Below are positions 26,162 through 36,620 of a DNA stretch of 64,000 nt, one piece after another. The stretch is taken from NCBI RefSeq assembly GCF_017161405.1, contig NZ_CP071051.1:2480001-2544000 (forward strand), given 5' to 3'. Under the pieces are notes generated by a model that saw nothing but the letters and a program-made list of their open reading frames with translations, made no database searches and was not told the origin of the DNA. Numbering within the stretch: position 1 is the first letter of the stretch; every line of letters starts with the position of its first letter. The translations under genes were made by a program, and so were the position numbers. The stretch is from Leucobacter sp. CX169 (lineage in GTDB: Bacteria > Actinomycetota > Actinomycetes > Actinomycetales > Microbacteriaceae).

Positions 26162-26189
26162 GGGGCCCGCGGCATCCGCCGCAGGCCCC
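26162..26189 (-). terminator. Terminator of gdhA
   Basis: GGGGCC-rich imperfect stem (GGGGCCCGCGGC / GCCGCAGGCCCC) 35 bases after the gdhA stop. On the minus strand it is followed by CGCGCTTTTCC. Confidence 0.7.
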
Positions 26190-26224
26190 ACACCAGCAGG
26201 ATCCTGCCGAAACGCAGTCAGCGC

Positions 26225-27634
<1,410 letters not shown>

Positions 27635-28330
27635 CTACTGCTGCGCGACGAAGATGTGGGTGGCTACCTCGTGAGGAAGCTCGATGCCCGCATCGAATCC
27701 GTCGACCTCCACGAGCACGTACGCGCCCGCCGAGGAAAATGTTGCAGTGTTGCCGGGCTTCACACCCGACTGCCCCAGCTGCCGCAGCAACTCAGGATCC
27801 ACCTGCACCGGTTCGGCGAGGCGACGAATAGTGGCCAAGGCGCGCGTGCGTCCGCCCGAGAGGAGTTCGGGCACGCCGATGACTCCCGCGGAGAACGATG
27901 CAGCGGGCACTTCACCCAAGTCTTCAAGTCCCGGAATCGGGTTGCCGTAGGGCGACTCCGTCGGGTGGTCGAGAATGGTGAGCAGCTTGCGTTCGACCTG
28001 CTCGCTCATGACGTGTTCCCAGCGGCACGCTTCGTCGTGCACGAACTCCCATTCGAGCCCGATTACGTCGGCGAGCAGGCGCTCGGCGAGGCGGTGCTTC
28101 CGCATCACCTGCACGGCCTTCTTGCGCCCCTCGGGGGTGAGTTCGAGATGGCGTTCGCCCGTGACGACGACCAGTCCGTCGCGCTCCATTCGCCCGACTG
28201 TCTGCGAAACGGTGGGGCCAGAGTGGCCGAGACGTTCCGAAATTCGGGCGCGCAGCGGGGTGATCCGCTCTTCCTCGAGCTCCAAGATGGTGCGGAGATA
28301 CATCTCCGTCGTATCAATCAGGTCGGCCAT
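27635..28330 (-). CDS. dtxR: DtxR/IdeR-type iron-dependent repressor
   Basis: A 231-residue metalloregulator. The N-terminal winged helix contains SGPTVSQTVGRMERDGL. Metal ligands fall at the same residue numbers as in corynebacterial DtxR: M10, C102, E105 and H106 of the regulatory site, and H79, E83 and H98 of the ancillary site. Cys102, rather than the Glu of MntR, argues for iron over manganese. An SH3-like C-terminal domain is present (TATFSSAGAYVLVEVDG). It likely controls the iron boxes in front of efeU, hmuT/hmuU and the HtaA-repeat gene in this window. Confidence 0.93.
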   Translation of the reverse strand: MADLIDTTEMYLRTILELEEERITPLRARISERLGHSGPTVSQTVGRMERDGLVVVTGERHLELTPEGRKKAVQVMRKHRLAERLLADVIGLEWEFVHDEACRWEHVMSEQVERKLLTILDHPTESPYGNPIPGLEDLGEVPAASFSAGVIGVPELLSGGRTRALATIRRLAEPVQVDPELLRQLGQSGVKPGNTATFSSAGAYVLVEVDGFDAGIELPHEVATHIFVAQQ

Positions 28331-28403
28331 AGCGCGCTCCCTCCTGCAGTGTTTCGCCTGTCCGCCAGCCTATCGCGCGCACGAGAGGGTTCCGAACCCG
28401 GCG

Positions 28404-28409
28404 TAAGAT
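28404..28409 (+). promoter_or_regulatory. -10 element of the serC leaderless promoter
   Basis: TAAGAT followed by six bases and the serC ATG. No ribosome binding site is visible, so the transcript is probably leaderless. Confidence 0.55.
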
Positions 28410-28415
28410 CGTGCC

Positions 28416-29534
28416 ATGGCCGACATCACGATCCCGTCTTCCCTTATGCCCGCCGATGGTCGCTTTGGGTGCGGTCCGTCGAAGATCCGCACCGAGCAGC
28501 TGAACTTCCTGTCGCGGCTGCAGCCCGGCGTTCTGGGCACCTCGCACCGCCAGGCCCCGGTGAAGGACCTGGTTGGAAGCGTCCGCGCGGGCCTGCTCGA
28601 CCTGTTCCGCGCACCTGAGGGCTACGAGATCCTGCTCGCCAATGGCGGCGCGACGACCTTCTGGGACTCGGCGGTGCACTCCCTGATCGAGCAGCGCAGC
28701 CAGCACCTCACCTTTGGCGAGTTCGGCGCAAAGTTCGCCTCCGCCGCCAAGGCTGCCCCGTTCTTGCAGGATCCCTCCGTGCGCAGCGCCGATGCAGGAT
28801 CGCGGAGCGCAGCCGAGGCCGAGGCCGGGATTGACGTGTATGCCTTCCCGCACAACGAGACTTCTACGGGTGTCATGGCGCCCGTCACGCGCGTGCACGG
28901 CGACGCCGGCGCGCTGACCGTCGTCGACGCGACGAGCGCGGCGGGCGGCATCAACTTCGAGGCCTCCGAGACCGACGTCTATTACTTCTCCCCGCAGAAG
29001 AACTTCGCCTCTGACGGCGGCATCTGGTTTGCCCTGGTCTCCCCCGCCGCGATCGAGCGTATCGAGCGGGTCACGGCGTCGGGTCGCTACATCCCCGAGA
29101 CGCTGAACCTCGCCGGCGCGATCTCGAACTCGCGCCTGAACCAGACGCTGAACACCCCGGCGCTCGCCACCATCGGCATGATGGACGAGCAGGTGCGTTG
29201 GATGAATGCCAACGGCGGCCTCGCCTGGGCGTCCTCGCGCACCGCCGAGTCCTCGGGTGTGCTCTACGACTGGGCCGAGCAGAGCTCGGTCGCGCGCCCC
29301 TTCGTCGAGAACCCCGAGCACCGCTCGCAGGTGGTGGTGACGATCGATTTCGACGACGCCATCGACGCTGCGGCGATCGCGAAGGTGCTGCGCGCGAACG
29401 GCATCGTCGATACCGAGCCGTACCGCAAGCTCGGACGCAACCAGCTGCGCGTCGCGACGTTCACGGCGATCGAGCCTGACGATGTGCGCGCCCTCACGGG
29501 CGCAATCGACTACGTGCTCGAGCGCCTGGGCTAA
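28416..29534 (+). CDS. serC: Phosphoserine aminotransferase
   Basis: A 372-residue PLP enzyme catalysing 3-phosphohydroxypyruvate to 3-phosphoserine in serine synthesis (and a step of vitamin B6 synthesis in some bacteria). It shows the N-terminal FGCGPSKIRTEQL, GTSHRQAPVK, and the PLP-lysine segment YYFSPQKNFASDGG around residue 195. The N-terminus and length fit the mycobacterial/actinobacterial SerC subgroup. A -10 hexamer lies six bases upstream of the ATG. It is divergent from dtxR. Confidence 0.93.
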   Translation: MADITIPSSLMPADGRFGCGPSKIRTEQLNFLSRLQPGVLGTSHRQAPVKDLVGSVRAGLLDLFRAPEGYEILLANGGATTFWDSAVHSLIEQRSQHLTFGEFGAKFASAAKAAPFLQDPSVRSADAGSRSAAEAEAGIDVYAFPHNETSTGVMAPVTRVHGDAGALTVVDATSAAGGINFEASETDVYYFSPQKNFASDGGIWFALVSPAAIERIERVTASGRYIPETLNLAGAISNSRLNQTLNTPALATIGMMDEQVRWMNANGGLAWASSRTAESSGVLYDWAEQSSVARPFVENPEHRSQVVVTIDFDDAIDAAAIAKVLRANGIVDTEPYRKLGRNQLRVATFTAIEPDDVRALTGAIDYVLERLG

Positions 29535-29545
29535 CCGCAGAAACA

Positions 29546-29588
29546 CTGCTGGGCCCGGGAAAGCGCGTGTGCGCCTCGGGCCCAGCAG
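29546..29588 (+). terminator. Hairpin after serC
   Basis: A 12-base perfect stem, CTGCTGGGCCCG / CGGGCCCAGCAG, with a 19-base loop, directly after the serC stop. No T-run follows, so termination is likely but not canonical. Confidence 0.6.
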
Positions 29589-29732
29589 CTGGCAGGCAAC
29601 GAGTTCCGTACGACGTCGTTCCGGTGAACTCCAACATTCGCCAGTCTCGCGTGTGACGTGATCGATCCTGCTCCCCAACGGGCCAACGAGCGGGGGGACA
29701 CTCACTGACCCGGGTCTGTATGGCTCTGCGGA

Positions 29733-30743
29733 TTAACCCCCCGATCCTTGGCCATCCGCGGCCCCGTGTTCGGGTGCGGAGTCTGCGTGCGGGCCGGAGC
29801 CCTTCGGGGCGATGCCCCAGCCCTGCTGCGCCGCGGCGCGCGGCGCCGGCAGCGCGCCGACCCGTCCCATGCGCCAGACGTACGCCGTCAAAAGCGCAAG
29901 CGCGACGCCGATGCCGACCGCCCACCAGGGGAACCCCGGGATGTCGGGCGCTTTCCCGGCATCATTGATCGCCCCGATGGGAGTCGGCGTGATGCGCTCA
30001 CCCGTCACCAGGATCCGGTGGCTATTGATGCCGAGCGGGGTACACGTGACGAGCGTCACGAGGTCCCTGCCGTACTCGGGGTAGAGCGCCTGGGTCTCGC
30101 TGGGCTCGACCACCTGCGTCTCAACCACCTTGTAGCTGATCACCTCGCCGAAGACCTCGATTGTGAAGATCTCCCCGGCCTTGACCTGGTCGAGATGGGT
30201 GAAGAGCTCGGCACTTGCGAGCCCGCGGTGCGCGGTGAGCACGGAGTGCTGGTCGACGCCGCCGACCGGGAGCGACGTGCCCTGCAGATGCCCGACGCCC
30301 TTGCCGAGCGTCTCATCCGAGGTTCCGTGAAAGATCGGAAGGTCGACGTTGATTGATGGGATACGCAGACGCGCCATGACCCCGTCGGCGTCGGCTCGAA
30401 GCAGGCTGTCGTAGTCGAAGTCGCCGCTCTCCGTGCCCTCACTCGTGGGGACGTTAGTGTTCGCTCCGACAAGCGCACCGCCAACGAGTGCCTCGTTGTA
30501 TGCGCGCGCCCGGTCGATCTCGGCCTCGCGCTGCGTCGTCGCCGCGCTGCTTGTTGAAACCTCGACGGACTTGATGATTTGCGATTGGGCGTACTGCGAG
30601 AACCACGAGGCGATGCCCGGGTAGAGAAAGATGAGCAGCCCCGTCAGCGCCAGCAGCGCCGTGAAGAACGCGAAGCGCGGGAACCGCCAGGAGCCGGTGC
30701 GGGCCGGTGCGGCCTGCGGCTCCTGATCGATGATCGTGCTCAT
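29733..30743 (-). CDS. Class C pilin-polymerising sortase
   Basis: A 336-residue membrane enzyme that joins pilin subunits through a cysteine transpeptidase reaction. It has an N-terminal membrane anchor (residues ~22-44), a catalytic domain with His in VLTAHRGL, the nucleophile in VTLVTCTPLG and the Arg in NSHRILVTG, and a second C-terminal membrane helix (WWAVGIGVALALLTAYVW) typical of class C. The DPW/DPF lid motif usual in this class is not evident; the region reads FDYDSLLRAD. The ATG at 30743 follows GAGGAC; the longer reading is not supported. It is downstream of the two pilin genes. Confidence 0.9.
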   Translation of the reverse strand: MSTIIDQEPQAAPARTGSWRFPRFAFFTALLALTGLLIFLYPGIASWFSQYAQSQIIKSVEVSTSSAATTQREAEIDRARAYNEALVGGALVGANTNVPTSEGTESGDFDYDSLLRADADGVMARLRIPSINVDLPIFHGTSDETLGKGVGHLQGTSLPVGGVDQHSVLTAHRGLASAELFTHLDQVKAGEIFTIEVFGEVISYKVVETQVVEPSETQALYPEYGRDLVTLVTCTPLGINSHRILVTGERITPTPIGAINDAGKAPDIPGFPWWAVGIGVALALLTAYVWRMGRVGALPAPRAAAQQGWGIAPKGSGPHADSAPEHGAADGQGSGG

Positions 30744-30787
30744 GGCGTCCTCCTGGGCGGCACTGATGCAGTCGGTGGGGGTTGGGA

Positions 30788-30819
30788 GAGGGCGGGGAGG
30801 CCGAAACCTCCCCACCCTC
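30788..30819 (-). terminator. Strong hairpin between major pilin and sortase genes
   Basis: GAGGGCGGGGAGG / CCTCCCCACCCTC with a six-base loop, 21 bases after the pilin stop and 45 bases before the sortase start. There is no long T-run. It may terminate part of the transcripts or protect the pilin message, setting a high pilin-to-sortase ratio. Confidence 0.6.
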
Positions 30820-30839
30820 TTCTGGTGCGAGCGAGCTCG

Positions 30840-32297
30840 CTACTGGAAGGTGCCCTGGCGGCGACGCGAGGAGGCCACGAGGGCCACTCCGCCTGCAGTC
30901 AGGAGCAGGGCGAGCCCACCGAGCATGAACATTGTCGTGCCGGTCGAGCCGGTCAGCGGCAGGTTCGGGCCGTTCTGCTGGGTGTTGTTGATGGTGATCA
31001 TTGTCGGGTCGTTCTCACCCGCGGCGTTCACCGTAACCTCGGTCCACGCGGCGTCCCCTGTGGGAAGCGCGTACCCGGCCGGGGCCTTCGTCTCGAGCAG
31101 CCAGTAGTCCTCGGTCACATCCGTACCCATACCGACGTAGAGCCCGTCGATGACGATCTGGCCGGCACTGTTCGTCATGTAGGTTCCGACGATGTTGCCG
31201 TCCTTCTCGTCATACAGCGTGAACTCCGCGCCCTGCAGGGTCCGGTTGGGATCCTGTGCGGCCTTCTTCGTGACCGTCAACGGCCCCCAGTTCGTCCGAG
31301 GGTGATCGGTCTCCTTGGTCGTGTCGTTCACGTAAACGAGCCCGGTGTTGTCAATCAGGCCGTTGTCGCCCAGGCTGACGACCTTGGTCGTGTACTCGAC
31401 CGTGACATTCTCGCCCGCGACCAGCGCCGTGCGAGCATCGGTGTTCAGCGTCACGATTACGGACTGGCCTGTCCCGCTGCGGGTGTAACCCGTGGATACA
31501 TCGGGGTTCACTTCAACCCCGTCGATCTTCACCACAATCCCGGTGAGTTCGAGCCGCGGGTCGAGCAGATCCGAGATTACGAAGCTCCGGTAGGTGTCCC
31601 CTGCGCCCAGCGCCGGAATCGGTGCGGTCACAGTCCAAGTGACGGTCGAACCGAGCAGCGGCGCTACCGGGTCTGAAACCGTCTTCGTCGGGACAGTCGT
31701 GTTCAGCTTGTTCTTCGGGTAGACGTGCACGTTGTACAGCCAGGAGCTGTCCGCTGCGACCGGGTACGGGATGGACACGAGGAACGGCGCTACCGGGGAA
31801 ACGATCGAGTTATCTCCGGGGCCTGTCTCAGTGACGTAGTACAGACCGTAGGGAAGATCTGGCACGGTCACCACACCGCCGGCTCCGGTTTCGACCGGGG
31901 TCGTCGAGCTGAACGAGTACGGTGCCGCCATCACGTTGCCCGGGGTGACCAGCTGCGCGGCATCCCAGCCCGCGGCAGTGGTCAGGTCGATCGGAACGCC
32001 ATCCTTGGCAACGCGCTGGATGCTGAACTCCACACCCTCAAGACCCTCGCCAAGCGCCGCAATTGCTTCCTCGTCAGTGATGACGGATCCGTTTCCCGCA
32101 GCACCCGGGTCACCAGCGTGCTTGTGGATGGTCAGCGACCCCATCGTTCCCGTGATGTTCGAAATGCTGGGTGGGGGCACCTCGTCCACAGCCGAAGCTG
32201 CGGAGCCGATGCCTGCCGTGCCGATCAGCGCAAGCGCTGTGACTCCGACGAGGGCGAGTGCTCGTCTGCCGAGCCCTCCCCGTTCCTGTTGGTTCAT
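30840..32297 (-). CDS. LPXTG-anchored major pilin (SpaH/EbpB family)
   Basis: A 485-residue surface protein. The signal peptide ends near ASA at about residue 35. The pilin motif lysine lies in VHVYPKNKLN near residue 195, which receives the sortase-made isopeptide bond. The E-box is in YWLLETKAPAGY near residue 415. The sorting signal is LPLTG at about residue 445, followed by a hydrophobic helix and SSRRRQ tail. It is the shaft subunit of a SpaA-type pilus polymerised by the sortase gene downstream. The start at 32297 has GAGGAGAGG upstream. Confidence 0.92.
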   Translation of the reverse strand: MNQQERGGLGRRALALVGVTALALIGTAGIGSAASAVDEVPPPSISNITGTMGSLTIHKHAGDPGAAGNGSVITDEEAIAALGEGLEGVEFSIQRVAKDGVPIDLTTAAGWDAAQLVTPGNVMAAPYSFSSTTPVETGAGGVVTVPDLPYGLYYVTETGPGDNSIVSPVAPFLVSIPYPVAADSSWLYNVHVYPKNKLNTTVPTKTVSDPVAPLLGSTVTWTVTAPIPALGAGDTYRSFVISDLLDPRLELTGIVVKIDGVEVNPDVSTGYTRSGTGQSVIVTLNTDARTALVAGENVTVEYTTKVVSLGDNGLIDNTGLVYVNDTTKETDHPRTNWGPLTVTKKAAQDPNRTLQGAEFTLYDEKDGNIVGTYMTNSAGQIVIDGLYVGMGTDVTEDYWLLETKAPAGYALPTGDAAWTEVTVNAAGENDPTMITINNTQQNGPNLPLTGSTGTTMFMLGGLALLLTAGGVALVASSRRRQGTFQ

Positions 32298-32434
32298 GAG
32301 ATTGACCTCTCCTCGGGGCGCGTCTTTGGGCACCCGGTGTGCGGAACTACGTTGTGGGTATTGGTGTGCGAGAAACAGGAGTTGCGCGATCTGGCGGAGG
32401 TTGGCCGCGGGCGCGGAAGGCGAGCGTCGACATG

Positions 32435-35400
32435 TCAGCTCACCTCCACTGGGCGGCGTACCCGGCGCCAGTAGGCGAGTCCGAGGAGCAGGGCAAGGAA
32501 CCCGATTCCCGATCCTGCGAGGGTGTACATCAGGGTGCTCATACCGCCGGTGAGCGGGATAGCCACGCCGTTCTGCTGCGTGTTCTCCACCGCACCGTGG
32601 ACGATCACCGTTCCCGCGTTCGCGGCGTTCACCAGGATGTCGAAGGTTGCGCCGCCGATGTAGCCCGGAGGGGCCTTCGTCTCGGCGATCGTGTATGCGC
32701 CCCAGGCGAGATCCCGGAGTTCGAACTTCCCGGCCGCGGGGTCCTTGTCGAGACCACCGCACGGGTCGCTGACACAGTCAACGATCGCGGCATCCGCAAC
32801 CACCGGGTTCGTCCCCGTGATCTTCCATTCGGACCCGGACAGCAGATTGGTCGTTCCCTTCGCCACCTTGTTCCAGGTGACCGAGCCGAGCAGCTTCGTG
32901 TTCTCGAAAGCTCCCTTGTCTACGGTCGTTCCCGCGTTCGCGGCGTTGATCGTGAGGGAGAACGAGGCTGTTCCGGAGTACCCTTGCGGGGCACTCGTCT
33001 CGGTCACCGTGTACTCGCCCCAGGCCAGATCCTGGAGGGCGAACTTGCCGGCGAGTGGATCCGTGTCCGGGCCAGCGCACGGCCCGCTGATGCAGTCCGT
33101 GATTACAACCTCGGAGACGACGGGATTTGTGCCGACAATCTTCCAGGTCGAACCACCCAGGAGGTCAGTCGTCCCCTTCGCCACCTTGGTCCAGGTCGCT
33201 GCGCCCAACAGCTGGGTGTTCTCGAACGGGCCCTTGTTGATCGTCGTCCCCGCGTTAGCGGAGTTGACCGTCAATGTGAAGGACGCGGAACCCGAGTACC
33301 CCTGTGGCGGGCTCGTCTCGGTCACCGTGTAGTCGCCCCAGATGAGGTTGTTGACGGTGAACTGACCCGCGACAGGATCCTGGTCCGCTCCCGCACAAGG
33401 AAGCATCGTGCAATCGGGAACCGCGAGCTCGGGGTTGTCCGGAGCCGGGCCGACGATCTTCCAGACCGATCCGCCGAGGAGGGTACTCGTACCCGCTTTG
33501 ACCTTCGACCAAGTCAGCGTCGCTGTCGGCGGGAGTTGAGTGTTGGTGAAGACACACGACTGGGCCACCGAACCAGCAGTCAGGCCGGAGAGGGTGATGG
33601 ACACCCTCCCGTCCGGGGCAGTGACCACTGAGGAAGTCAAGTCGACGTTGTTGCAGACCACGCTGGTGAACACCCAGCCGGCCCGAGCCGGCTCGGACAG
33701 CGTGACCGCGGCGGTTTGTCCGGTCGTGCTGCTGAACCCGAGGGTCCAGGTCAGGCCGCCGTTCAGCGGCGTGTTCCTGGTCGGGGTACCCGTGAGCGTG
33801 GTGCCCGCCCCGGTACTCCCGGCGGTGAAGCTCCAGCCTTCGGCCCCAGACCTGGGGTTGGTGTTGTAGGCCACTTCGGTCTTATTCACCTGGATTGGGA
33901 CCTGGCAGCTCAGCGCCTGCGCGAGAGCGGTCATGTCGGCGCCAAGATCGGCCCATTGTGCGACGTTGAAATAGTCCTGACCGGCTGTGCGTCCTGAGAT
34001 CGCCTGGAGGTTGACCAGTGCGTTCGCGGGAAGCGCGACGCCGACCGCAATCACGGGGATTCCTCCAGCCTTAACAGCGTTTGCCGAGAGGACCGCCTGC
34101 TCAATGTGGTGAATCCTCACGTTGTCCGCACCGCCACTCCTGCTCTGCGTCGGAGCGCCATCGGTGACCATCAGTACGACGTCGTATGGACCCCCGGCCG
34201 CGGCTTGCATCGCCGCATCCCAGTTCGTCGCGGATGCCCATCCGCTCCCACCGTTGAGGGTGTTGTACAGGCTGGTCGCCAGTGCTGACGAGGCGGCCGT
34301 CGTTGAGCCGACCGTGGCGCTCGAGTTGAACATGATCGGCGTGATCAGGATGTTATTCGCCGGGGTGACGAGTCCGTTGACCAGCGAGCGAATCGCCGTC
34401 GCGTACGGGCCGCGTTCATCTTCCTCAATTGAGGTTGACCGGTCGAGCACGAGCGCGATGCGCAGCCCCGCGGTACACGTTGCCGGCTTCGTGGGGTTCA
34501 GCAGAGCGTTGGTGGTCTCGCCGATGCTCGCGGTGTCGCCTGAGCTGGTCTGTGGCATCTGGACCGTTGATCCGTTATTGACCACCGGGGTACGTCCGGG
34601 GTAGTAAATCGGGGGATCGAGATTTCCGGTCGCCGAACCCACCGCGATTTGATTCAACGCGAACGTTCCCGGTGCGGCGGTTTCCTCAACTACCCAGTAC
34701 CGGCTGCCCGATTGTCCGGCTGCCAATGTGATTGTGCATGAGGTCGCCGGTGGAGCACCGATCGTGCAGGTTGCCCAGGGGTCGCCGATCGGTGCCACCG
34801 GGGCGGTGGTGCCGGTGTAGAGCCGGAACGTCGCGCCCTCAAGGTTGTCCGCGCTTGCGCGGATGACCCGCTTGTTGATGACGATCTTTCCGCAGGTCGA
34901 GTAGTTCCCGAGCTCCAGCTCTGCGGGCGTTCCCCAGCCGGTGAGCTGGTCGTCACCGGTGGTTGCCCGAACATAAGCGGTCGAGCCGAGCTTCGGAGGA
35001 CATCCCGGAGCGCCGATAGTGCTCGAGTTCAGCGGTACGAGCAGCTTCACGTGCGTCGTCTGCTCCACCACGACGCTTGCCGGGAGATTGACGCAGTTTG
35101 CGCCGATCGTCGCGTAGGTCGCGAGGCTCGTGTAGGTACAGATCCTCAGCACGTCAATCGTGTTGCCCTGCTGGTGAATGTAGATCACGGTGCCGCCCTG
35201 GCTCCGATCAGGTTGCGGAACTTGGCTCGCTGCCGGCGAAGAGGCGGGCCCCCAGCGTTCTGGGGCGATCGTGTACTCGATGTACCAAGCGTTCGTGCCG
35301 GTCTGACTCTCTCGGTCAAACTCGAGAGCCAAATTGAAGTTTGAGCCCGAGGTTTGAATTGATGTACTCAGATTCAGCACTTGGGACTTCCCCGGCGCAC

Positions 35401-36400
35401 TCGTCGCAAACGTCCAGGTGGTCGGGTTGCTGTTGTCGGACTGGCGTCCGTAGTAGCCGAAGTCTGCAGCTCCTGGCGGGGCTGCGAGCGCGACGATTCC
35501 GGGCTCCTCCGTGGGTGCCACTCTGGCCGCTGAGGCTGGGGCCGGCGAGGGTACCAACGCCACCGCGGTCACGGACTCATCTGGCGATCCTGCGGAAGCC
35601 AGCTCCTGCCAAGCCGCGTCATCACCGACCGCGAGGCCCTCGGACGCGACGGCTGGCCGCACCCGGAAGTGCTCCGCGGCGGCAACATCGTGGGTCACGT
35701 TCGCTTCGGCGTCCGATACGAGCTGCTTCACGAGGAAGGATCCGGCCACAGGGTCGAGGTCCGAGCCCGCGTAGCCGGCTTGGCCGGTGTTGTCTGCGAC
35801 GGTAGCCGAGAGCACACCCTGCCATTGGCTTTCATTTCCGTCGTCGGCGACCGCGTCATTGCGGGGCCCTTCGACGGTGATCGAGGTATCGCCAACGAGC
35901 GCGCCGGACTCGTCCGACACGTTCCAGCGCAGATAGGGCGGCGCCGGCGCCTCGTCCGCTGCCGGAGCTGCCGGAGTGTCCACGGCATCGCTCGTCTCAG
36001 CGGGTGCGGGCGCCACCTCCGGCGCCGGCTGCTCTGCGGCGGGGGGCGCCGGAGCTGGAGCCGGAGGTGCGGGCTCAGGGGACGCCGGAGGCGTTTCTGC
36101 CGGGGGAACCTCGGCTGCTGGGGCTTCAGCCGGCGGCGCCTCCGGAGCCGGCGCTTCAGCCGGTGCCGTTACGGTTGCGTCGGGAGCAGGCTCGACGATC
36201 TCTCCCTCGGCCATTGCCGGCGACGCGCCCATCAGCACCAAGGCCACAACGGCGAGAGCCGCGGACAGCTGCCTGAATCGTCGAGGCTTTCCGCTTCCCC
36301 CTTCGAGCCCCCGAGCGGAATGCGTGCCTCGGAATGACCCATCTCGACCGGTCTCGGTCCGTCCGCCCCGGTGACGTATCGGGGTGCTGGGAAGCTTCAT
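32435..36400 (-). CDS. Large vWA and SpaA-repeat pilus tip adhesin
   Basis: A 1321-residue surface protein. The signal peptide ends around residue 65 (ASPAMA), then a ~90-residue Pro/Ala/Glu-rich spacer. The middle carries a Cna-B/SpaA-like domain, then a von Willebrand A domain starting RIALVLDRSTS (MIDAS DxSxS), and a TFNTQ-like 'VFTNTQ' stretch. Three SpaA repeats of about 106 residues follow, each with an E-box such as YTVTETSAPQGY. The C-terminus ends in IPLTGG, a membrane helix and a YWRRVRR tail. The sorting motif is IPLTG rather than LPXTG. It is the first gene of the pilus operon; a tip adhesin role is inferred from vWA-containing tip pilins. Confidence 0.88.
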   Translation of the reverse strand: MKLPSTPIRHRGGRTETGRDGSFRGTHSARGLEGGSGKPRRFRQLSAALAVVALVLMGASPAMAEGEIVEPAPDATVTAPAEAPAPEAPPAEAPAAEVPPAETPPASPEPAPPAPAPAPPAAEQPAPEVAPAPAETSDAVDTPAAPAADEAPAPPYLRWNVSDESGALVGDTSITVEGPRNDAVADDGNESQWQGVLSATVADNTGQAGYAGSDLDPVAGSFLVKQLVSDAEANVTHDVAAAEHFRVRPAVASEGLAVGDDAAWQELASAGSPDESVTAVALVPSPAPASAARVAPTEEPGIVALAAPPGAADFGYYGRQSDNSNPTTWTFATSAPGKSQVLNLSTSIQTSGSNFNLALEFDRESQTGTNAWYIEYTIAPERWGPASSPAASQVPQPDRSQGGTVIYIHQQGNTIDVLRICTYTSLATYATIGANCVNLPASVVVEQTTHVKLLVPLNSSTIGAPGCPPKLGSTAYVRATTGDDQLTGWGTPAELELGNYSTCGKIVINKRVIRASADNLEGATFRLYTGTTAPVAPIGDPWATCTIGAPPATSCTITLAAGQSGSRYWVVEETAAPGTFALNQIAVGSATGNLDPPIYYPGRTPVVNNGSTVQMPQTSSGDTASIGETTNALLNPTKPATCTAGLRIALVLDRSTSIEEDERGPYATAIRSLVNGLVTPANNILITPIMFNSSATVGSTTAASSALATSLYNTLNGGSGWASATNWDAAMQAAAGGPYDVVLMVTDGAPTQSRSGGADNVRIHHIEQAVLSANAVKAGGIPVIAVGVALPANALVNLQAISGRTAGQDYFNVAQWADLGADMTALAQALSCQVPIQVNKTEVAYNTNPRSGAEGWSFTAGSTGAGTTLTGTPTRNTPLNGGLTWTLGFSSTTGQTAAVTLSEPARAGWVFTSVVCNNVDLTSSVVTAPDGRVSITLSGLTAGSVAQSCVFTNTQLPPTATLTWSKVKAGTSTLLGGSVWKIVGPAPDNPELAVPDCTMLPCAGADQDPVAGQFTVNNLIWGDYTVTETSPPQGYSGSASFTLTVNSANAGTTINKGPFENTQLLGAATWTKVAKGTTDLLGGSTWKIVGTNPVVSEVVITDCISGPCAGPDTDPLAGKFALQDLAWGEYTVTETSAPQGYSGTASFSLTINAANAGTTVDKGAFENTKLLGSVTWNKVAKGTTNLLSGSEWKITGTNPVVADAAIVDCVSDPCGGLDKDPAAGKFELRDLAWGAYTIAETKAPPGYIGGATFDILVNAANAGTVIVHGAVENTQQNGVAIPLTGGMSTLMYTLAGSGIGFLALLLGLAYWRRVRRPVEVS
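32560..33525 (-). repeat. Three tandem SpaA-type repeats
   Basis: About 318-base units encoding ~106 residues each: TWSKVKAGTSTLLGG, TWTKVAKGTTDLLGG and TWNKVAKGTTNLLSG mark the starts. Each unit has one Cys pair (DCTMLPCAG, DCISGPCAG, DCVSDPCGG) and one E-box glutamate. Confidence 0.85.
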
Positions 36401-36559
36401 TGCGTCCTCGTCTCCATCTGATCGGAGGACTGTGCGGAACTGGTGTGCAGGTGCCCAACTGCGTGAATCCCCCGTTTGATGTGAACGCTAGGTTTGGGGG
36501 AAATCTCGGGGCATCCGTGAGGATTACGTATTTAGCCTCTGCGCGGGCGCACCAACGAA
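36401..36559. other. Intergenic interval upstream of the pilus operon
   Basis: The pilus operon promoter should lie here. The tip gene has GAGGAC in front of its ATG. I see no clear operator and no small gene. Confidence 0.4.
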
Positions 36560-36587
36560 AAGGACCGCCGCATCAGCGACGGTCCTT
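36560..36587 (-). terminator. Terminator of the DUF3027/cold-shock operon
   Basis: Stem AAGGACCG / CGGTCCTT with a 12-base loop, followed on the minus strand by TTTTCG. Confidence 0.8.
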
Positions 36588-36620
36588 CGCCCCGTGATTC
36601 CGGGGAAGTTCGGGCGGTTC

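Noticed and set aside
28314-29705. 463-residue ORF on the minus strand
   Set aside because: It is antisense to serC, which has all its motifs.
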